Assembly (NCBI RefSeq): GCF_934190775.1 | Contig: NZ_CAKPTG010000006.1 | Coordinates: 1 to 64,000, forward strand | Direction of reading: 5' to 3' | Length of the DNA stretch: 64,000 nt | Source: an uncultured Phascolarctobacterium sp. | Lineage (GTDB): Bacteria; Bacillota; Negativicutes; Acidaminococcales; Acidaminococcaceae | Shown here: in pieces, positions 34,786-43,404 of the stretch | Position numbering within the stretch: position 1 is the stretch's first letter | Layout of the letters: every line of letters begins with the position of its first letter | Program-made: the position numbers and the translations under genes | Notes under the pieces: model-generated | What the model was told of the DNA's origin: nothing | The model's input: only the letters and a program-made list of their open reading frames with translations | Databases searched by the model: none

Positions 34786-36606
34786 TCATTGGTCAGATAT
34801 ATCTGTTACGCTGCCACCCAAAGCATTAAAGGCCTTGCGCAGGTTTTCCGGCAGCTGCGCTGCCTCCAGATTTTGCGCTTCGCTCTCCTCCGGCTGCTGT
34901 ACTGCCTGTTTTTTTGCAGTGGACTGCGGCAGCTTGGCCTTGCCCTCAATAACAGACTCCAGCCTGATTTCGCGCCTTGCCAGACGCAGCAGAACATCCT
35001 CAAAGGCACCGCGATAATCATCCTTGTTCATTCTGTCTGCAAGGAAGGGCGCCTTGAAGGCAACCTGCAGAATGTTGTTGGCAAAGCTGAAGACTCTGCC
35101 GTTTTTAGCGCAGGATACCATTGAGTTCTTCTTTTCAGCCTTCATAATCTCCAGAGCCTGCTTCCAGAAGTCCTCACCGGCGGCAAAATCACCGGCATAT
35201 TCCTCAGTCTGCTGCACTTTAGCACTTTTAGGCTTAGGCGCAGCGTTCACCGCTGCAGCCAGCGTATCAGCAGCAGGCTGCTGCGCTGCTACAGACTTCT
35301 TAGCCGGTGCAGCTTTCGCTGCCTGCAGCCGTTCTGCCGCAGGAGCTTGCTGTGCCATCGGCTGCGAAGCTGCCGGTGCAGCATATTCCTGTACGGTTGG
35401 TTGCTGCACTGCCACAGCAGGTGCAGGCTGAGCGTTAACCGGAGCCTGCTGATAAACAGGCATCACCCCACCTGCCAGCTGACGCTCCAGCTGTTCTATT
35501 CTTGCCGACAAAGCAGCCAAGGTACTGCCCTCTACGCGGCACAAATCAAGCAGGCACAGCTCCGCAGTAATGCGCGGACGCATAGAACCGCGCAGCTCCT
35601 GAATAGCACTGTGCAGTCTTTCTTCTGCCGCCAGCAGACGGTCACGTCCGAACAACGGTGCCAGCTCCGCCAAGGCTTCTTTGGTATCCGTCAAATAAAT
35701 TTCCTCATAATCAGGCACCGCCAGATAAAGTACCAACGCCCGCAGATACTCAATAAGCTCCGTAAGCACCTGCTTGACGTCCTTGCCCTGCTCCAGCAGC
35801 AGATTCAACGTAGCCAGCGCCTGCGGCAGCTGTCTGCGGCCTATGGCACCCGTCAGCTCGTGCAGCGCTTCGCGCCCTACGATGCCCAGCACCTCGCGCA
35901 CAGTCGCCACAGTAACACGCTTAGCCATGACCCCGCACTGGTCCAGCAGGCTCAGCGCATCACGCATACCGCCCTCAGCCTGAATAGCTATTAAACGCAG
36001 CGCGTCCGCATCGGCCTCAATACCACTGCCTGCCGCTACCATAGCCAGATGCTCCGCAATCTCGTCTACCGTCACCCTGCGGAATTCAAAGCGCTGACAG
36101 CGCGACTGAATTGTCGCAGGCACCTTCTGCGGGTCTGTCGTCGCCAGAATAAATACAGCGTGTGCCGGCGGCTCCTCCAATGTCTTCAGCAAGGCATTAA
36201 AAGCGCCCGTAGAAAGCATATGCACCTCGTCGATAATATAGACCTTATAACGGCTTTCGGCAGGTGTAAAGGCTACCTGCTCGCGCAGGTCACGGATATT
36301 ATCTACGCTGGTGTTGGACGCAGCGTCAATTTCAATTACATCCAGAGATGTTCCCTGTACAATGCGCTGACAATTGCTGCATTGACCACAGGGCTCGGCA
36401 GTAGGCCCCTGCTCGCAGTTCAGAGCCTTGGCCAGAATACGCGCCATACTGGTTTTGCCGGTGCCACGAGGACCGGAAAACAAATAGGCGTGGGCTATTT
36501 TACCGCTTGCCAAAGCATTTTTCAAGGTTGTTTTCACAGCCTTTTGTCCCACAAGAGCGTCAAAATCCTGCGGTCGCCACTGGCGATACAAAGCTACATA
36601 AGCCAA
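34786..36606 (-). CDS. dnaX: DNA polymerase III subunit gamma/tau
   Basis: The start is probably TTG 36606, giving MAYVALYRQWRPQDF as in the family and lying 8 nt after GGGAGG; upstream GTG codons crowd the ribosome site. The roughly 606-residue clamp-loader ATPase has Walker A GPRGTGKTS, a zinc finger (CEQGPTAEPCGQCSNC), the DEVH box, SRC motif (TIQSRCQRF) and sensor regions in the first 370 residues. A low-complexity Ala/Pro/Gln linker (about 375-470) and a C-terminal tau-like domain follow. I saw no obvious slippery heptamer for gamma production. Confidence 0.93.
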   Translation of the reverse strand: MAYVALYRQWRPQDFDALVGQKAVKTTLKNALASGKIAHAYLFSGPRGTGKTSMARILAKALNCEQGPTAEPCGQCSNCQRIVQGTSLDVIEIDAASNTSVDNIRDLREQVAFTPAESRYKVYIIDEVHMLSTGAFNALLKTLEEPPAHAVFILATTDPQKVPATIQSRCQRFEFRRVTVDEIAEHLAMVAAGSGIEADADALRLIAIQAEGGMRDALSLLDQCGVMAKRVTVATVREVLGIVGREALHELTGAIGRRQLPQALATLNLLLEQGKDVKQVLTELIEYLRALVLYLAVPDYEEIYLTDTKEALAELAPLFGRDRLLAAEERLHSAIQELRGSMRPRITAELCLLDLCRVEGSTLAALSARIEQLERQLAGGVMPVYQQAPVNAQPAPAVAVQQPTVQEYAAPAASQPMAQQAPAAERLQAAKAAPAKKSVAAQQPAADTLAAAVNAAPKPKSAKVQQTEEYAGDFAAGEDFWKQALEIMKAEKKNSMVSCAKNGRVFSFANNILQVAFKAPFLADRMNKDDYRGAFEDVLLRLARREIRLESVIEGKAKLPQSTAKKQAVQQPEESEAQNLEAAQLPENLRKAFNALGGSVTDISDQ

Positions 36607-36773
36607 CACTGCCACCTCCCCCGGAATTAATTACATACATAACTATTATACTCAAAATAGCCTAAAAAGTAAATTACAGTTTAGATGCTCCAGTTTACCA
36701 TCAAAACAAATATTTTACTAATGCACTGAAGTATTATATAATATCATCAGCTAATCAAAAGGAGGCTACAGCA

Positions 36774-38342
36774 ATGACCATACCAGAAATTGACAAGGAC
36801 TTTTTACGCAAGCAGTTACCTGACTTTGCCAGGCAGACTGCTGACTACCATAATGAAAAAATCGGCAAAATTGCCTATAAGGAGTTTTCCGGCTACTTCG
36901 GCAGCTTCGCCCAGCGCGACGGCAAAAGCAATATGCTGCGCCTGCGCTGCAGTGCCGGTCGCATAACTGCAGATAAACTGGCCTTCATCGCCAAGATGAT
37001 CCGCAAGTATAACATCGGCCGTATCCACTTCACCACCGGCCAGACTATCCAGCTGCATGACCTCGGCGCCGAAGCTGCCGCTGAAATTTTGGAGCAATGC
37101 CTGGACGCGGATATCATCCCCTTCGGCTGTGGCGGTGACTATCCAGGTAATGTCCTCTGCTCACCCTTAAGCGGTGTGGAGCGCGAGGAATATTTTGACG
37201 TGCTGCCTTACGCCGAAGCAGCAGCGCAATATCTTGTCGCTGCCATTCCCGACGGCAAGCTGCCACGCAAATTAAAGACCGGCTTTTCCAATTCCCCGCA
37301 AAATTTTACGCACGCCACCATGCGCGATTTAGGCTTCGCCGCCCGTCCCGACGGCCGTTTTGATGTCTATAGCGCCGGCGGTTTGGGACCTGCTCCCTGC
37401 ATCGGTATAAAAATGGCGGAGGCTGTTGCTCCCGAAAAAATCTTGTATCATATCAAAGCAATGCTCGCCACCTTCCGCGAATGCGGCACCTATACGCAAA
37501 GATCCAAATCACGCACCCGTTATCTGCCTGAGCTTTTGGGCGGCGAGGCTGCCTACAAGGCAGCCTACAGTGAACGCCTCCTGCAGGCGCTGCAGGAGGG
37601 CGGACTTGATTTGCAGCCGGAAGCCACAAAAATCACTAAACGAGACTTCAAGCTAATTACCGGCTTCCGCATTACCTCGCAGAAGCAGCCCGGTCTTTAC
37701 GCCGTAAATTATCATCCGCAGGCAGGCCTGCCCAAAATTGCAAGCTTCCTCGCTCTGGCGGATTATCTGCAGAACGTTAAAGCCGCCGAGCTGCGCCTTG
37801 CTCCCGACCAAAGCGTCTATATTATCAACCTCACTGCTCCCGAAGCAGCAAAGGTAATGTCGCTCACGCCAGACACTGCCTATAACGCCTTCACCAGCAG
37901 CGTGGCCTGCATCGGCTCCACAGTCTGCCAGATGGGCATGGGTGATTCCCAAAGCCTGCTGACAAGCTGTTTTGAAGAAATGGCTACGCAGTACGCCGCC
38001 AGCGATGCGCTGCCGCAGATTTATATTTCCGGCTGTCCTTCCAGCTGCGGCACTCACCAAATAGGTGAACTCGGCTTCCGCGGTACAGTTAAGGTTATCA
38101 AGGGCACAGCGCACCCTGCCTTCACCATGTACATCAACGGCTGCTCACTGCAGGGCAATGAACGCCTAGGGGAAGAAGTCGGTACACTGCTCGCCGAAGA
38201 TGTCCCCTTCGTCCTTTTGGAAATCGGCAAGCATATCGCCCAAAGCGGGCTGGACTTTGCCGCCTGGCAGGCAGCAAATCCTCAGGCCATCGCTACTATC
38301 ATTGCTCCCTATATGAAGAAAATCGAGCTGCTCAGCAAATAA
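36774..38342 (+). CDS. Siroheme-dependent sulfite/nitrite reductase
   Basis: A 522-residue protein with two ferredoxin-like half domains (TTGQTIQLHDL and its later repeat) and the siroheme/[4Fe-4S] binding cysteines C379-X5-C385 and C421-X3-C425 (ACIGSTVC, SGCPSSCG). It performs the six-electron reduction of sulfite to sulfide or nitrite to ammonia, probably with ferredoxin. The choice between the two is not certain; cysK in the window favours sulfite. Its siroheme can come from the operon at 10.9-17.5 kb. It is inserted on the opposite strand between dnaX and the SRP RNA. Ribosome site AAAGGAGG. Confidence 0.88.
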   Translation: MTIPEIDKDFLRKQLPDFARQTADYHNEKIGKIAYKEFSGYFGSFAQRDGKSNMLRLRCSAGRITADKLAFIAKMIRKYNIGRIHFTTGQTIQLHDLGAEAAAEILEQCLDADIIPFGCGGDYPGNVLCSPLSGVEREEYFDVLPYAEAAAQYLVAAIPDGKLPRKLKTGFSNSPQNFTHATMRDLGFAARPDGRFDVYSAGGLGPAPCIGIKMAEAVAPEKILYHIKAMLATFRECGTYTQRSKSRTRYLPELLGGEAAYKAAYSERLLQALQEGGLDLQPEATKITKRDFKLITGFRITSQKQPGLYAVNYHPQAGLPKIASFLALADYLQNVKAAELRLAPDQSVYIINLTAPEAAKVMSLTPDTAYNAFTSSVACIGSTVCQMGMGDSQSLLTSCFEEMATQYAASDALPQIYISGCPSSCGTHQIGELGFRGTVKVIKGTAHPAFTMYINGCSLQGNERLGEEVGTLLAEDVPFVLLEIGKHIAQSGLDFAAWQAANPQAIATIIAPYMKKIELLSK

Positions 38343-38356
38343 GCGCAGCACAAAAA

Positions 38357-38386
38357 ACTCCGTCGCACATGCGACGGAGTTTTTTC
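38357..38386. terminator. Terminator between sulfite reductase and SRP RNA
   Basis: ACTCCGTCGC and GCGACGGAGT form a 10-bp stem with an ACAT loop. Runs of A and T on the two sides allow function on both strands, ending the reductase gene and the SRP RNA. Confidence 0.9.
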
Positions 38387-38397
38387 GTTTATTTCCC

Positions 38398-38520
38398 TGT
38401 AGGACCGCAAAGACGGGCTTCCCCACGGCACATGAAAGTATCCGCTTAAGGCTGCTTCCTTCCGGACCTGACCTGGTTCACAGGCTCCCATTGCGCAGGA
38501 CCCGGCTCTACGATCCTACA
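38398..38520 (-). ncRNA. ffs: Signal recognition particle RNA (bacterial 4.5S type)
   Basis: The minus strand carries the universally conserved apical loop (GGTCAGGTCCGGAAGGAAGC, 38454-38473 approximately) with the flanking GGTCCTGCGCAATGGGAGCC. The ends pair (TAGGATCG-like with TGCGGTCCTA), giving a long hairpin of about 120 nt. It binds Ffh and targets membrane proteins to the translocon. Its place between tRNA-Ser and dnaX is common in Firmicutes. Exact ends are estimated. Confidence 0.93.
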
Positions 38521-38545
38521 GAGAAACAAGCTATATGTTTTTATT

Positions 38546-38566
38546 AAAAAAGCCGCTTAGTGCGGC
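38546..38566 (-). terminator. Terminator of tRNA-Ser
   Basis: On the minus strand GCCGC-ACTAA-GCGGC is followed by TTTTTT, just past the tRNA 3' end. Confidence 0.75.
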
Positions 38567-38577
38567 AGATTTTTAAG

Positions 38578-38667
38578 TGGCGGAGAGAGAGGGATTCGAA
38601 CCCTCGGTACGGTTTCCCGTACACACGCTTTCCAGGCGTGCACCTTCAACCACTCGGTCATCTCTCC
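38578..38667 (-). tRNA. tRNA-Ser (anticodon GGA), CCA encoded
   Basis: On the minus strand the acceptor arms GGAGAGA and TCTCTCC pair. The D-arm is GACCGAGTGG, and the anticodon stem-loop CACGCCTGGAAAGCGTG carries GGA. A long variable arm (GTACGGGAAACCGTAC) is typical of class II serine tRNA, and the T-arm is GAGGGTTCGAATCCCTC. A discriminator G and encoded CCA follow. It reads UCC and UCU codons. Confidence 0.96.
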
Positions 38668-38823
38668 AAGGTTGAAAACTTTAAACTATTTTCAATTTGC
38701 CAGCACAATACGTACCTGCAGTCAACATAACTGCAAGTAGTATTATACTGGCATTTTCAATGAAAGTCAAGCGTTTTTCGTAAAAATTTTTATAAAATCC
38801 TCAAATTTTTCTTCTGCAGCAGT

Positions 38824-39684
38824 TTAGGAGAAGGAATCCTCCTCATCACTGTCTTCAGCAGGCAACAGCATTACTGCACAATCTGAATTCAGGACCACGT
38901 TTTCTGACGTACTGCCCAAGTCATCGCCATTAGTCATATCAGCGCCGGTTTTAGTCATCATAATCAGGCTGACATTATCACGCTCGCAGATAGCAGAAAT
39001 TTTTTTGGAGGCTACACCATGCGCAATGCGATAATCGGCCTCAATGCCAAAAATTTTCATTTCATCTACCAGCTCTTGCAAAAGCATTCTGGCGCTGCCA
39101 TATTTTTCCTTGTAATCATGCTTGTTTCTGCTATGCTCAACAACATGCACAAACAACACCTTACCCACATATTCACGCAGACTGCGGATAACGTTCAGCG
39201 CTTCCAAGGATTTACGGGAAAAATCTGTCGGCACCAATACAGTAGCCAGCAAATTTTCGGTAACGTCGTCTTCCTCATCTTTGTTAATCAGCAGGGGAAT
39301 CATTGTAGCCCGTGCCAGCTCATAGGTAGTGCTGCCCATCAGCGCACGCTTCAAAAAGCCCTTACGATGCGATGCTACCAGCATCAGGTCAGCGTCATTT
39401 TCTTCCGCCAGCCTGCTTAAGGTCTCGCAGGTCTCACCTGCGGGGGTTACAATAGAAATTTCTTCATAGCCTGCCTGCTCTATATCATTTTTATAGCCAT
39501 CCAACCGGCTGCGCGCTTTTTTAAAGCTGCTACCGTCAGGGTCGGCATCATCGTCATCATCAAAGACGTGAGCCAAAACCACTTCCGTTTCGGTATCGGG
39601 GCATAAGCAAAACAGACACTCGGTCAATTTATCAGCCTGCGGGGACAGATCTGTGGCCAACAGGACCTTGGTGAATGTACTCAT
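38824..39684 (-). CDS. Tandem universal stress protein (two UspA domains)
   Basis: A 286-residue protein made of two UspA repeats (about 1-140 and 145-275). Each starts with a beta strand (VLLATDLS, TVLVPTDFS) and ends with the nucleotide-loop type pattern (ASHRKGFLKRALMGSTT; MTKTGADMTNGDDLGST). The ATP-binding glycine spacing is kept in repeat 1 and less clear in repeat 2. Such proteins aid survival in stress and stasis. An acidic tail (EDSDEEDSFS) is notable. Monocistronic. Confidence 0.85.
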   Translation of the reverse strand: MSTFTKVLLATDLSPQADKLTECLFCLCPDTETEVVLAHVFDDDDDADPDGSSFKKARSRLDGYKNDIEQAGYEEISIVTPAGETCETLSRLAEENDADLMLVASHRKGFLKRALMGSTTYELARATMIPLLINKDEEDDVTENLLATVLVPTDFSRKSLEALNVIRSLREYVGKVLFVHVVEHSRNKHDYKEKYGSARMLLQELVDEMKIFGIEADYRIAHGVASKKISAICERDNVSLIMMTKTGADMTNGDDLGSTSENVVLNSDCAVMLLPAEDSDEEDSFS

Positions 39685-39798
39685 CTAATTGCTCCTTTAA
39701 AAAATATGTAATATATGGATAGTTCGCCACAAAACTGGAAATTCCTGCCTAAGCAAAATACACCTTGCCTAAAAAACTGCAGAACGCAACAAAATAAA

Positions 39799-39829
39799 AA
39801 GCAGAGTCTTAGCAATTCCGACTCTGCTT
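39799..39829 (-). terminator. Terminator of the XRE regulator
   Basis: AAGCAGAGTC and GACTCTGCTT form a 10-bp stem immediately after the stop; on the minus strand TTTTATTTTG follows. Confidence 0.8.
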
Positions 39830-39836
39830 AATATTT

Positions 39837-40148
39837 TTAGGCACGTGCTCTTTTCAGAAGCTTTGCCAGCTCCATAACATTTTCCAATGTTATCTCATCA
39901 TTAGCCGGCGCTTCCTTTTCCCCTTCGATATCTACGAAAAAAGTGCTGATAGGGCATTCCAAAATCTGATGCATCTTAATCAGATTAGGTATTGTCAGGC
40001 CTGCGCGGCCATTTTCAATGTTGCTAAGATGCGTTTGAGTTACCCCCATCTCCTTCGCCAAATCCGTCTGAGATACCTTTTTCGCAATGCGCTGCATTTT
40101 TACACGCTTGCCTATCAGGCGATTGTACTCCTCTGTCATATTCATCAT
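39837..40148 (-). CDS. XRE family helix-turn-helix regulator
   Basis: The start is taken at ATG 40148, 6 nt after AAAGGGG; neighbouring in-frame ATGs at 40154 and 40145 are alternatives. The protein of about 103 residues has an HTH_3 domain (KKVSQTDLAKEMGVTQTHLSNIENG) and a short acidic C-terminal tail ending in a helix (VMELAKLLKRARA). No ligand domain is visible. Its targets are unknown; it stands alone between a stress protein and the oxidase cluster. Confidence 0.85.
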   Translation of the reverse strand: MMNMTEEYNRLIGKRVKMQRIAKKVSQTDLAKEMGVTQTHLSNIENGRAGLTIPNLIKMHQILECPISTFFVDIEGEKEAPANDEITLENVMELAKLLKRARA

Positions 40149-40330
40149 TATCATCCCCTTTCCATAATATATATATTCTTTATACCTAATCGAATTTATA
40201 TAAACAGCATTATATCATACGCCTGTTTTTCAAGCAATACCTTTTTAATTATCCTCAAATTATTTAACGCTGTTTCTATCAAATTGGGAATATTTATAAT
40301 GTTAGCAGGAATAAAGTAAATAAAAAAAAG

Positions 40331-40360
40331 TGACGTGCTCTTAAAAAAATGAGCACGTCA
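40331..40360 (-). terminator. Terminator of the FAD oxidase cluster
   Basis: TGACGTGCTC and GAGCACGTCA form a 10-bp stem; on the minus strand CTTTTTTTTA follows. Confidence 0.85.
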
Positions 40361-40397
40361 GGCAATATATTAAATTTATTTAACGCTTCACAGCAAA

Positions 40398-41795
40398 TCA
40401 GGCACGAATCAGCTTGCCAGGATTCAGGATATTGTTAGGATCCATAGCGCGTTTAATAGTCTGCATGATAGACATTTCTACAGGGTCGCAATAAGCTGCC
40501 AGTGCGTCAATCTTTTTCGCACCGATGCCATGCTCGCCGGAAAGACGTCCGCCCAGGCTGTAAACATATGCATAGCAGATTTTGTGGAACTCTGCGAGCT
40601 GTTTTTCCCATTCTTCGTCGGTCATATCCATCTTCAGGCAGTTGAAATGCAGGTTACCGTCACCGGCGTGAGCCAGGCACATGCATTCGAAATCAAATTG
40701 CTTGGAAACATCCATAAGGTGGTTCAGGCAGACAGCGATTTTGTCGATAGGTACAACAAGGTCATCAGAAGTAGAAACCTTGCTCAAAGCCTTGGAGCCT
40801 TCCAGACAGCTGCGGCGTACCTTCCATACACGCTCGTCTGCTTCAACAACATCAGTTGCACCGCAGGCAGTACAGATTTCGTCAAGCTGCTCCATCTTCA
40901 TATCCAGCTCGTCCTCGTTAAAGGTTTCTACGGTAACGATAACGTAGCTGCCATCCTCGTAATGCGGCAGACGCTGTTCTGCATAATCGCTGGCAGCACG
41001 TACAAAGCCGTTGTCCATAAATTCCACACTGGTCGGATTCAGACCAGCCTTAACCAGTGCAGGCACCAGGTCAACAGCCTTCTGTACCTCGGTGAAGACG
41101 GCAAGGATATCCAGACGATACGGAGCCAACGGCAACAACTTCAAGGTTGCTTTGGTGATGATACCCAGAGTACCCTCACTGCCCATTACCAGCTGGTCGA
41201 GGCAGTAGCCGGTGCTGCATTTTTTCAGACGGTTGCCCAGCTCAACGATTTCGCCGGTCGGAGTAACAACCTCGATAGAATAAACCTGATGACGGGTAGT
41301 GCCATAGCGTACAGCCTTATTGCCGCCGGCATTGGTTGCAATGTTGCCGCCGATCATGCAGCTGTCAGCGCTGCAGGGGTCACCGGCATACAGCAGGCCT
41401 ACTTCGTTAGCCTTAGCCTGAATATCAGAGGTCAGCGCACCAGCCTCAACCTCCATATACATAGCATCTGCATCAAGCTTAATAATTTTGTTCATGCGCT
41501 CCATAAGCAGCACAATGCCGCCGTAAACAGGAATCGCACCGCAGGATACACTGGTGCCTGCACTGCGCGGAGTTACAGGCACAAGATATTTATTGGCGAT
41601 TTTCATAACAGCAGCCACCTCTTCGGTGCTGCCCGGTGCTACAACTACCTCTGGCAGATGATGGTAATGAGCATCCGGCTCTTCGTCGGTTTTGTAACGC
41701 TCCAAAGTTTCGGCATCATTTTTTACATGCTCTGCGCCGACTGCTTTACGCAGCTCCTCCAGAACTTCTTCGGTTACGGGATTGTAATTTGTCAT
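40398..41795 (-). CDS. FAD-linked oxidase, GlcD-like, copy 1
   Basis: A 465-residue flavoprotein. The FAD_binding_4 domain has VVVAPGSTEEVAAVMKIAN, PVTPRSAGTSVS and GDPCSADSCMIGGNIATNAGG. The C-terminal FAD-oxidase domain has CLAHAGDGNLHFN and LSGEHGIGAKK, including the metal-linked His residues. The family oxidises D-2-hydroxyacids such as lactate, glycolate or 2-hydroxyglutarate and often passes electrons to an ETF or a GlcF-like Fe-S protein, neither present here. It is the third gene of a tandem set; substrate is unknown. Confidence 0.85.
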   Translation of the reverse strand: MTNYNPVTEEVLEELRKAVGAEHVKNDAETLERYKTDEEPDAHYHHLPEVVVAPGSTEEVAAVMKIANKYLVPVTPRSAGTSVSCGAIPVYGGIVLLMERMNKIIKLDADAMYMEVEAGALTSDIQAKANEVGLLYAGDPCSADSCMIGGNIATNAGGNKAVRYGTTRHQVYSIEVVTPTGEIVELGNRLKKCSTGYCLDQLVMGSEGTLGIITKATLKLLPLAPYRLDILAVFTEVQKAVDLVPALVKAGLNPTSVEFMDNGFVRAASDYAEQRLPHYEDGSYVIVTVETFNEDELDMKMEQLDEICTACGATDVVEADERVWKVRRSCLEGSKALSKVSTSDDLVVPIDKIAVCLNHLMDVSKQFDFECMCLAHAGDGNLHFNCLKMDMTDEEWEKQLAEFHKICYAYVYSLGGRLSGEHGIGAKKIDALAAYCDPVEMSIMQTIKRAMDPNNILNPGKLIRA

Positions 41796-41870
41796 ACTAA
41801 AATCTCTCCTTTGCTACTTAGCTACTATGCTACATATTTTAGCTTCTCCAAGACCACTGAAAAGGTCTTC

Positions 41871-43271
41871 TTATAAATTAAAAACCTTGCCGGGGTTCAG
41901 AATATTATTCGGGTCCCAGGCTTTTTTAATTTTTCTCATCAGCTCCAGCTCACCGCTCGGAGTAAAGCGCTCCAAAAAGTGAGCCTTCTTGCTGCCAATG
42001 CCATGCTCACCGGAAAGGCGGCCACCATGCGCATAAGCATATGTATAAACCTCTTCCGTAAAGCGGCTCAGTTCAGCTTCCCACTCTTCATCGGACAAAT
42101 CCAGCTTGCACAAAACGATATGCAGGTTACCGTCACCGATATGTGCGTTGATACGCAGCGGGAAGGGATATTTCGCCACAGTTTTAATGATGTACTGAAT
42201 CATATCGCTCATTTCATCAACCGGCACAACAACGTCATCTGTCGTGCACACCTTGCTGATAAGGCTGACAGATTCCAGACAGTTGCGGCGCATCGACCAG
42301 ATACGCTCATCAGCCTCCAGAACATCCACAGCGCCTGCTGCCTCACAGATATCGCCGGCCTGCTCCATTTTCATGTCCAGCTCATCTTCGTTGAAGGTTT
42401 CTATCGTAATGATAACGTAAATGCCATCTTCCACGTGCGGTGCGCCAGGGAATTCAAGATATTCTGAGGTTGTCCGCACATTAGGATTATCCATATATTC
42501 GATGCTTGTCGGGTCAATACCTGCTTTCACAAGTTGCGGCACCACACCAATCGCTGCCATCGGGTCGTGGAAAATTGCCAGCATATCAATTTTATACGGA
42601 GGCAAGGGCTGCAGCTTCAGCGTTACCTGCGTAATGATACCCAGCGTACCCTCACTGCCGATAACAAGCTGCTCCATGCAGTAGCCTGTGCTGCACTTTT
42701 TGAGCGGTGAGCCCAGGTCAACAATGTCGCCGTAGGGCGTAACAATCTGCACAGCGTAGACCTGATTACGCGTTACACCGTAGCGCACAGCCTTAATACC
42801 GCCGGCATTCGTCGCCAGGTTGCCGCCAATCTGACAGCTGTCGCTGCTCGACGGGTCACCTGCATAAAGCAGGTTCTCCGCCTTCGCCGCTGCCTGGATA
42901 TCCAGCGTACGCACACCGGCCTGTGCTACCATGTACAAGCCTTCCTTATTCAGCTCGATAATTTTGTTGAGGCGTTCCATTAAAAGCACTACGCCACCCT
43001 TGTCGGCAATAGCGCCGTCAACGATGCCTGTACCGCCACCGCGCACAGTCAGCGGAATGAGATACTTGTTGCACAGCTTCACTACGCCGGCAATTTCTTC
43101 GGCGTTTGCCGGAATTACCACTACATCCGGCAGATGGAAGCAGCGTTCGTCCGCCTCCTCGTCCGTCTTATAGCGGTCGAGCGTATCAGCATCGGTTTTG
43201 ACATATTTTTCGCCCAACAGCGTTTTTAATTCATCAATAAATTTAGGAGTTACAGAATTGTAATTGCTCAT
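41871..43271 (-). CDS. FAD-linked oxidase, GlcD-like, copy 2
   Basis: A 466-residue paralogue of its neighbours, colinear along its whole length. It has VVVIPANAEEIAGVVKLCN, PLTVRGGGTGIVDGA, DPSSSDSCQIGGNLATNAGG and HIGDGNLHIVL, then LSGEHGIGSKK. The TGIVDG in place of TSLADG or TSVSCG near the flavin may reflect altered substrate or redox tuning. It ends 75 nt before copy 1 and is preceded by a 104-bp palindrome that fills the gap after copy 3. Confidence 0.85.
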   Translation of the reverse strand: MSNYNSVTPKFIDELKTLLGEKYVKTDADTLDRYKTDEEADERCFHLPDVVVIPANAEEIAGVVKLCNKYLIPLTVRGGGTGIVDGAIADKGGVVLLMERLNKIIELNKEGLYMVAQAGVRTLDIQAAAKAENLLYAGDPSSSDSCQIGGNLATNAGGIKAVRYGVTRNQVYAVQIVTPYGDIVDLGSPLKKCSTGYCMEQLVIGSEGTLGIITQVTLKLQPLPPYKIDMLAIFHDPMAAIGVVPQLVKAGIDPTSIEYMDNPNVRTTSEYLEFPGAPHVEDGIYVIITIETFNEDELDMKMEQAGDICEAAGAVDVLEADERIWSMRRNCLESVSLISKVCTTDDVVVPVDEMSDMIQYIIKTVAKYPFPLRINAHIGDGNLHIVLCKLDLSDEEWEAELSRFTEEVYTYAYAHGGRLSGEHGIGSKKAHFLERFTPSGELELMRKIKKAWDPNNILNPGKVFNL

Positions 43272-43298
43272 AATATATCTCTTTTTCTAATTTTCATA

Positions 43299-43402
43299 AA
43301 GAGTGCAGAGAAAGTATCAGATGCGAGGGAGGGCGACGACGGCGTACTTCCACGTACTCCTAGGAGCCATCCCGACGCAGATGGTGCTTTATATGCGCTC
43401 TT
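43299..43402. repeat. 104-bp imperfect palindrome between oxidase copies 3 and 2
   Basis: From AAGAG (43299-43303) to CTCTT (43398-43402) the two halves are imperfect reverse complements, with matched blocks such as GCA, AAAG, TGCG and GGGA. The centre GTACTTCCACGTAC sits at about 43344-43357. It is distinctly more GC-rich than its flanks, fills the intergenic space and starts 2 nt beyond the copy 3 stop. As RNA it would fold into one long hairpin. It resembles dispersed intergenic palindromes of the ERIC or MITE kind. Confidence 0.65.
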
Positions 43403-43404
43403 AC

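Noticed and set aside
34786..36606. Programmed frameshift in dnaX giving a gamma product
   Set aside because: No A-rich slippery heptamer with a suitable downstream hairpin was found at the end of the ATPase region; the Ala/Pro/Gln linker is read in one frame throughout.
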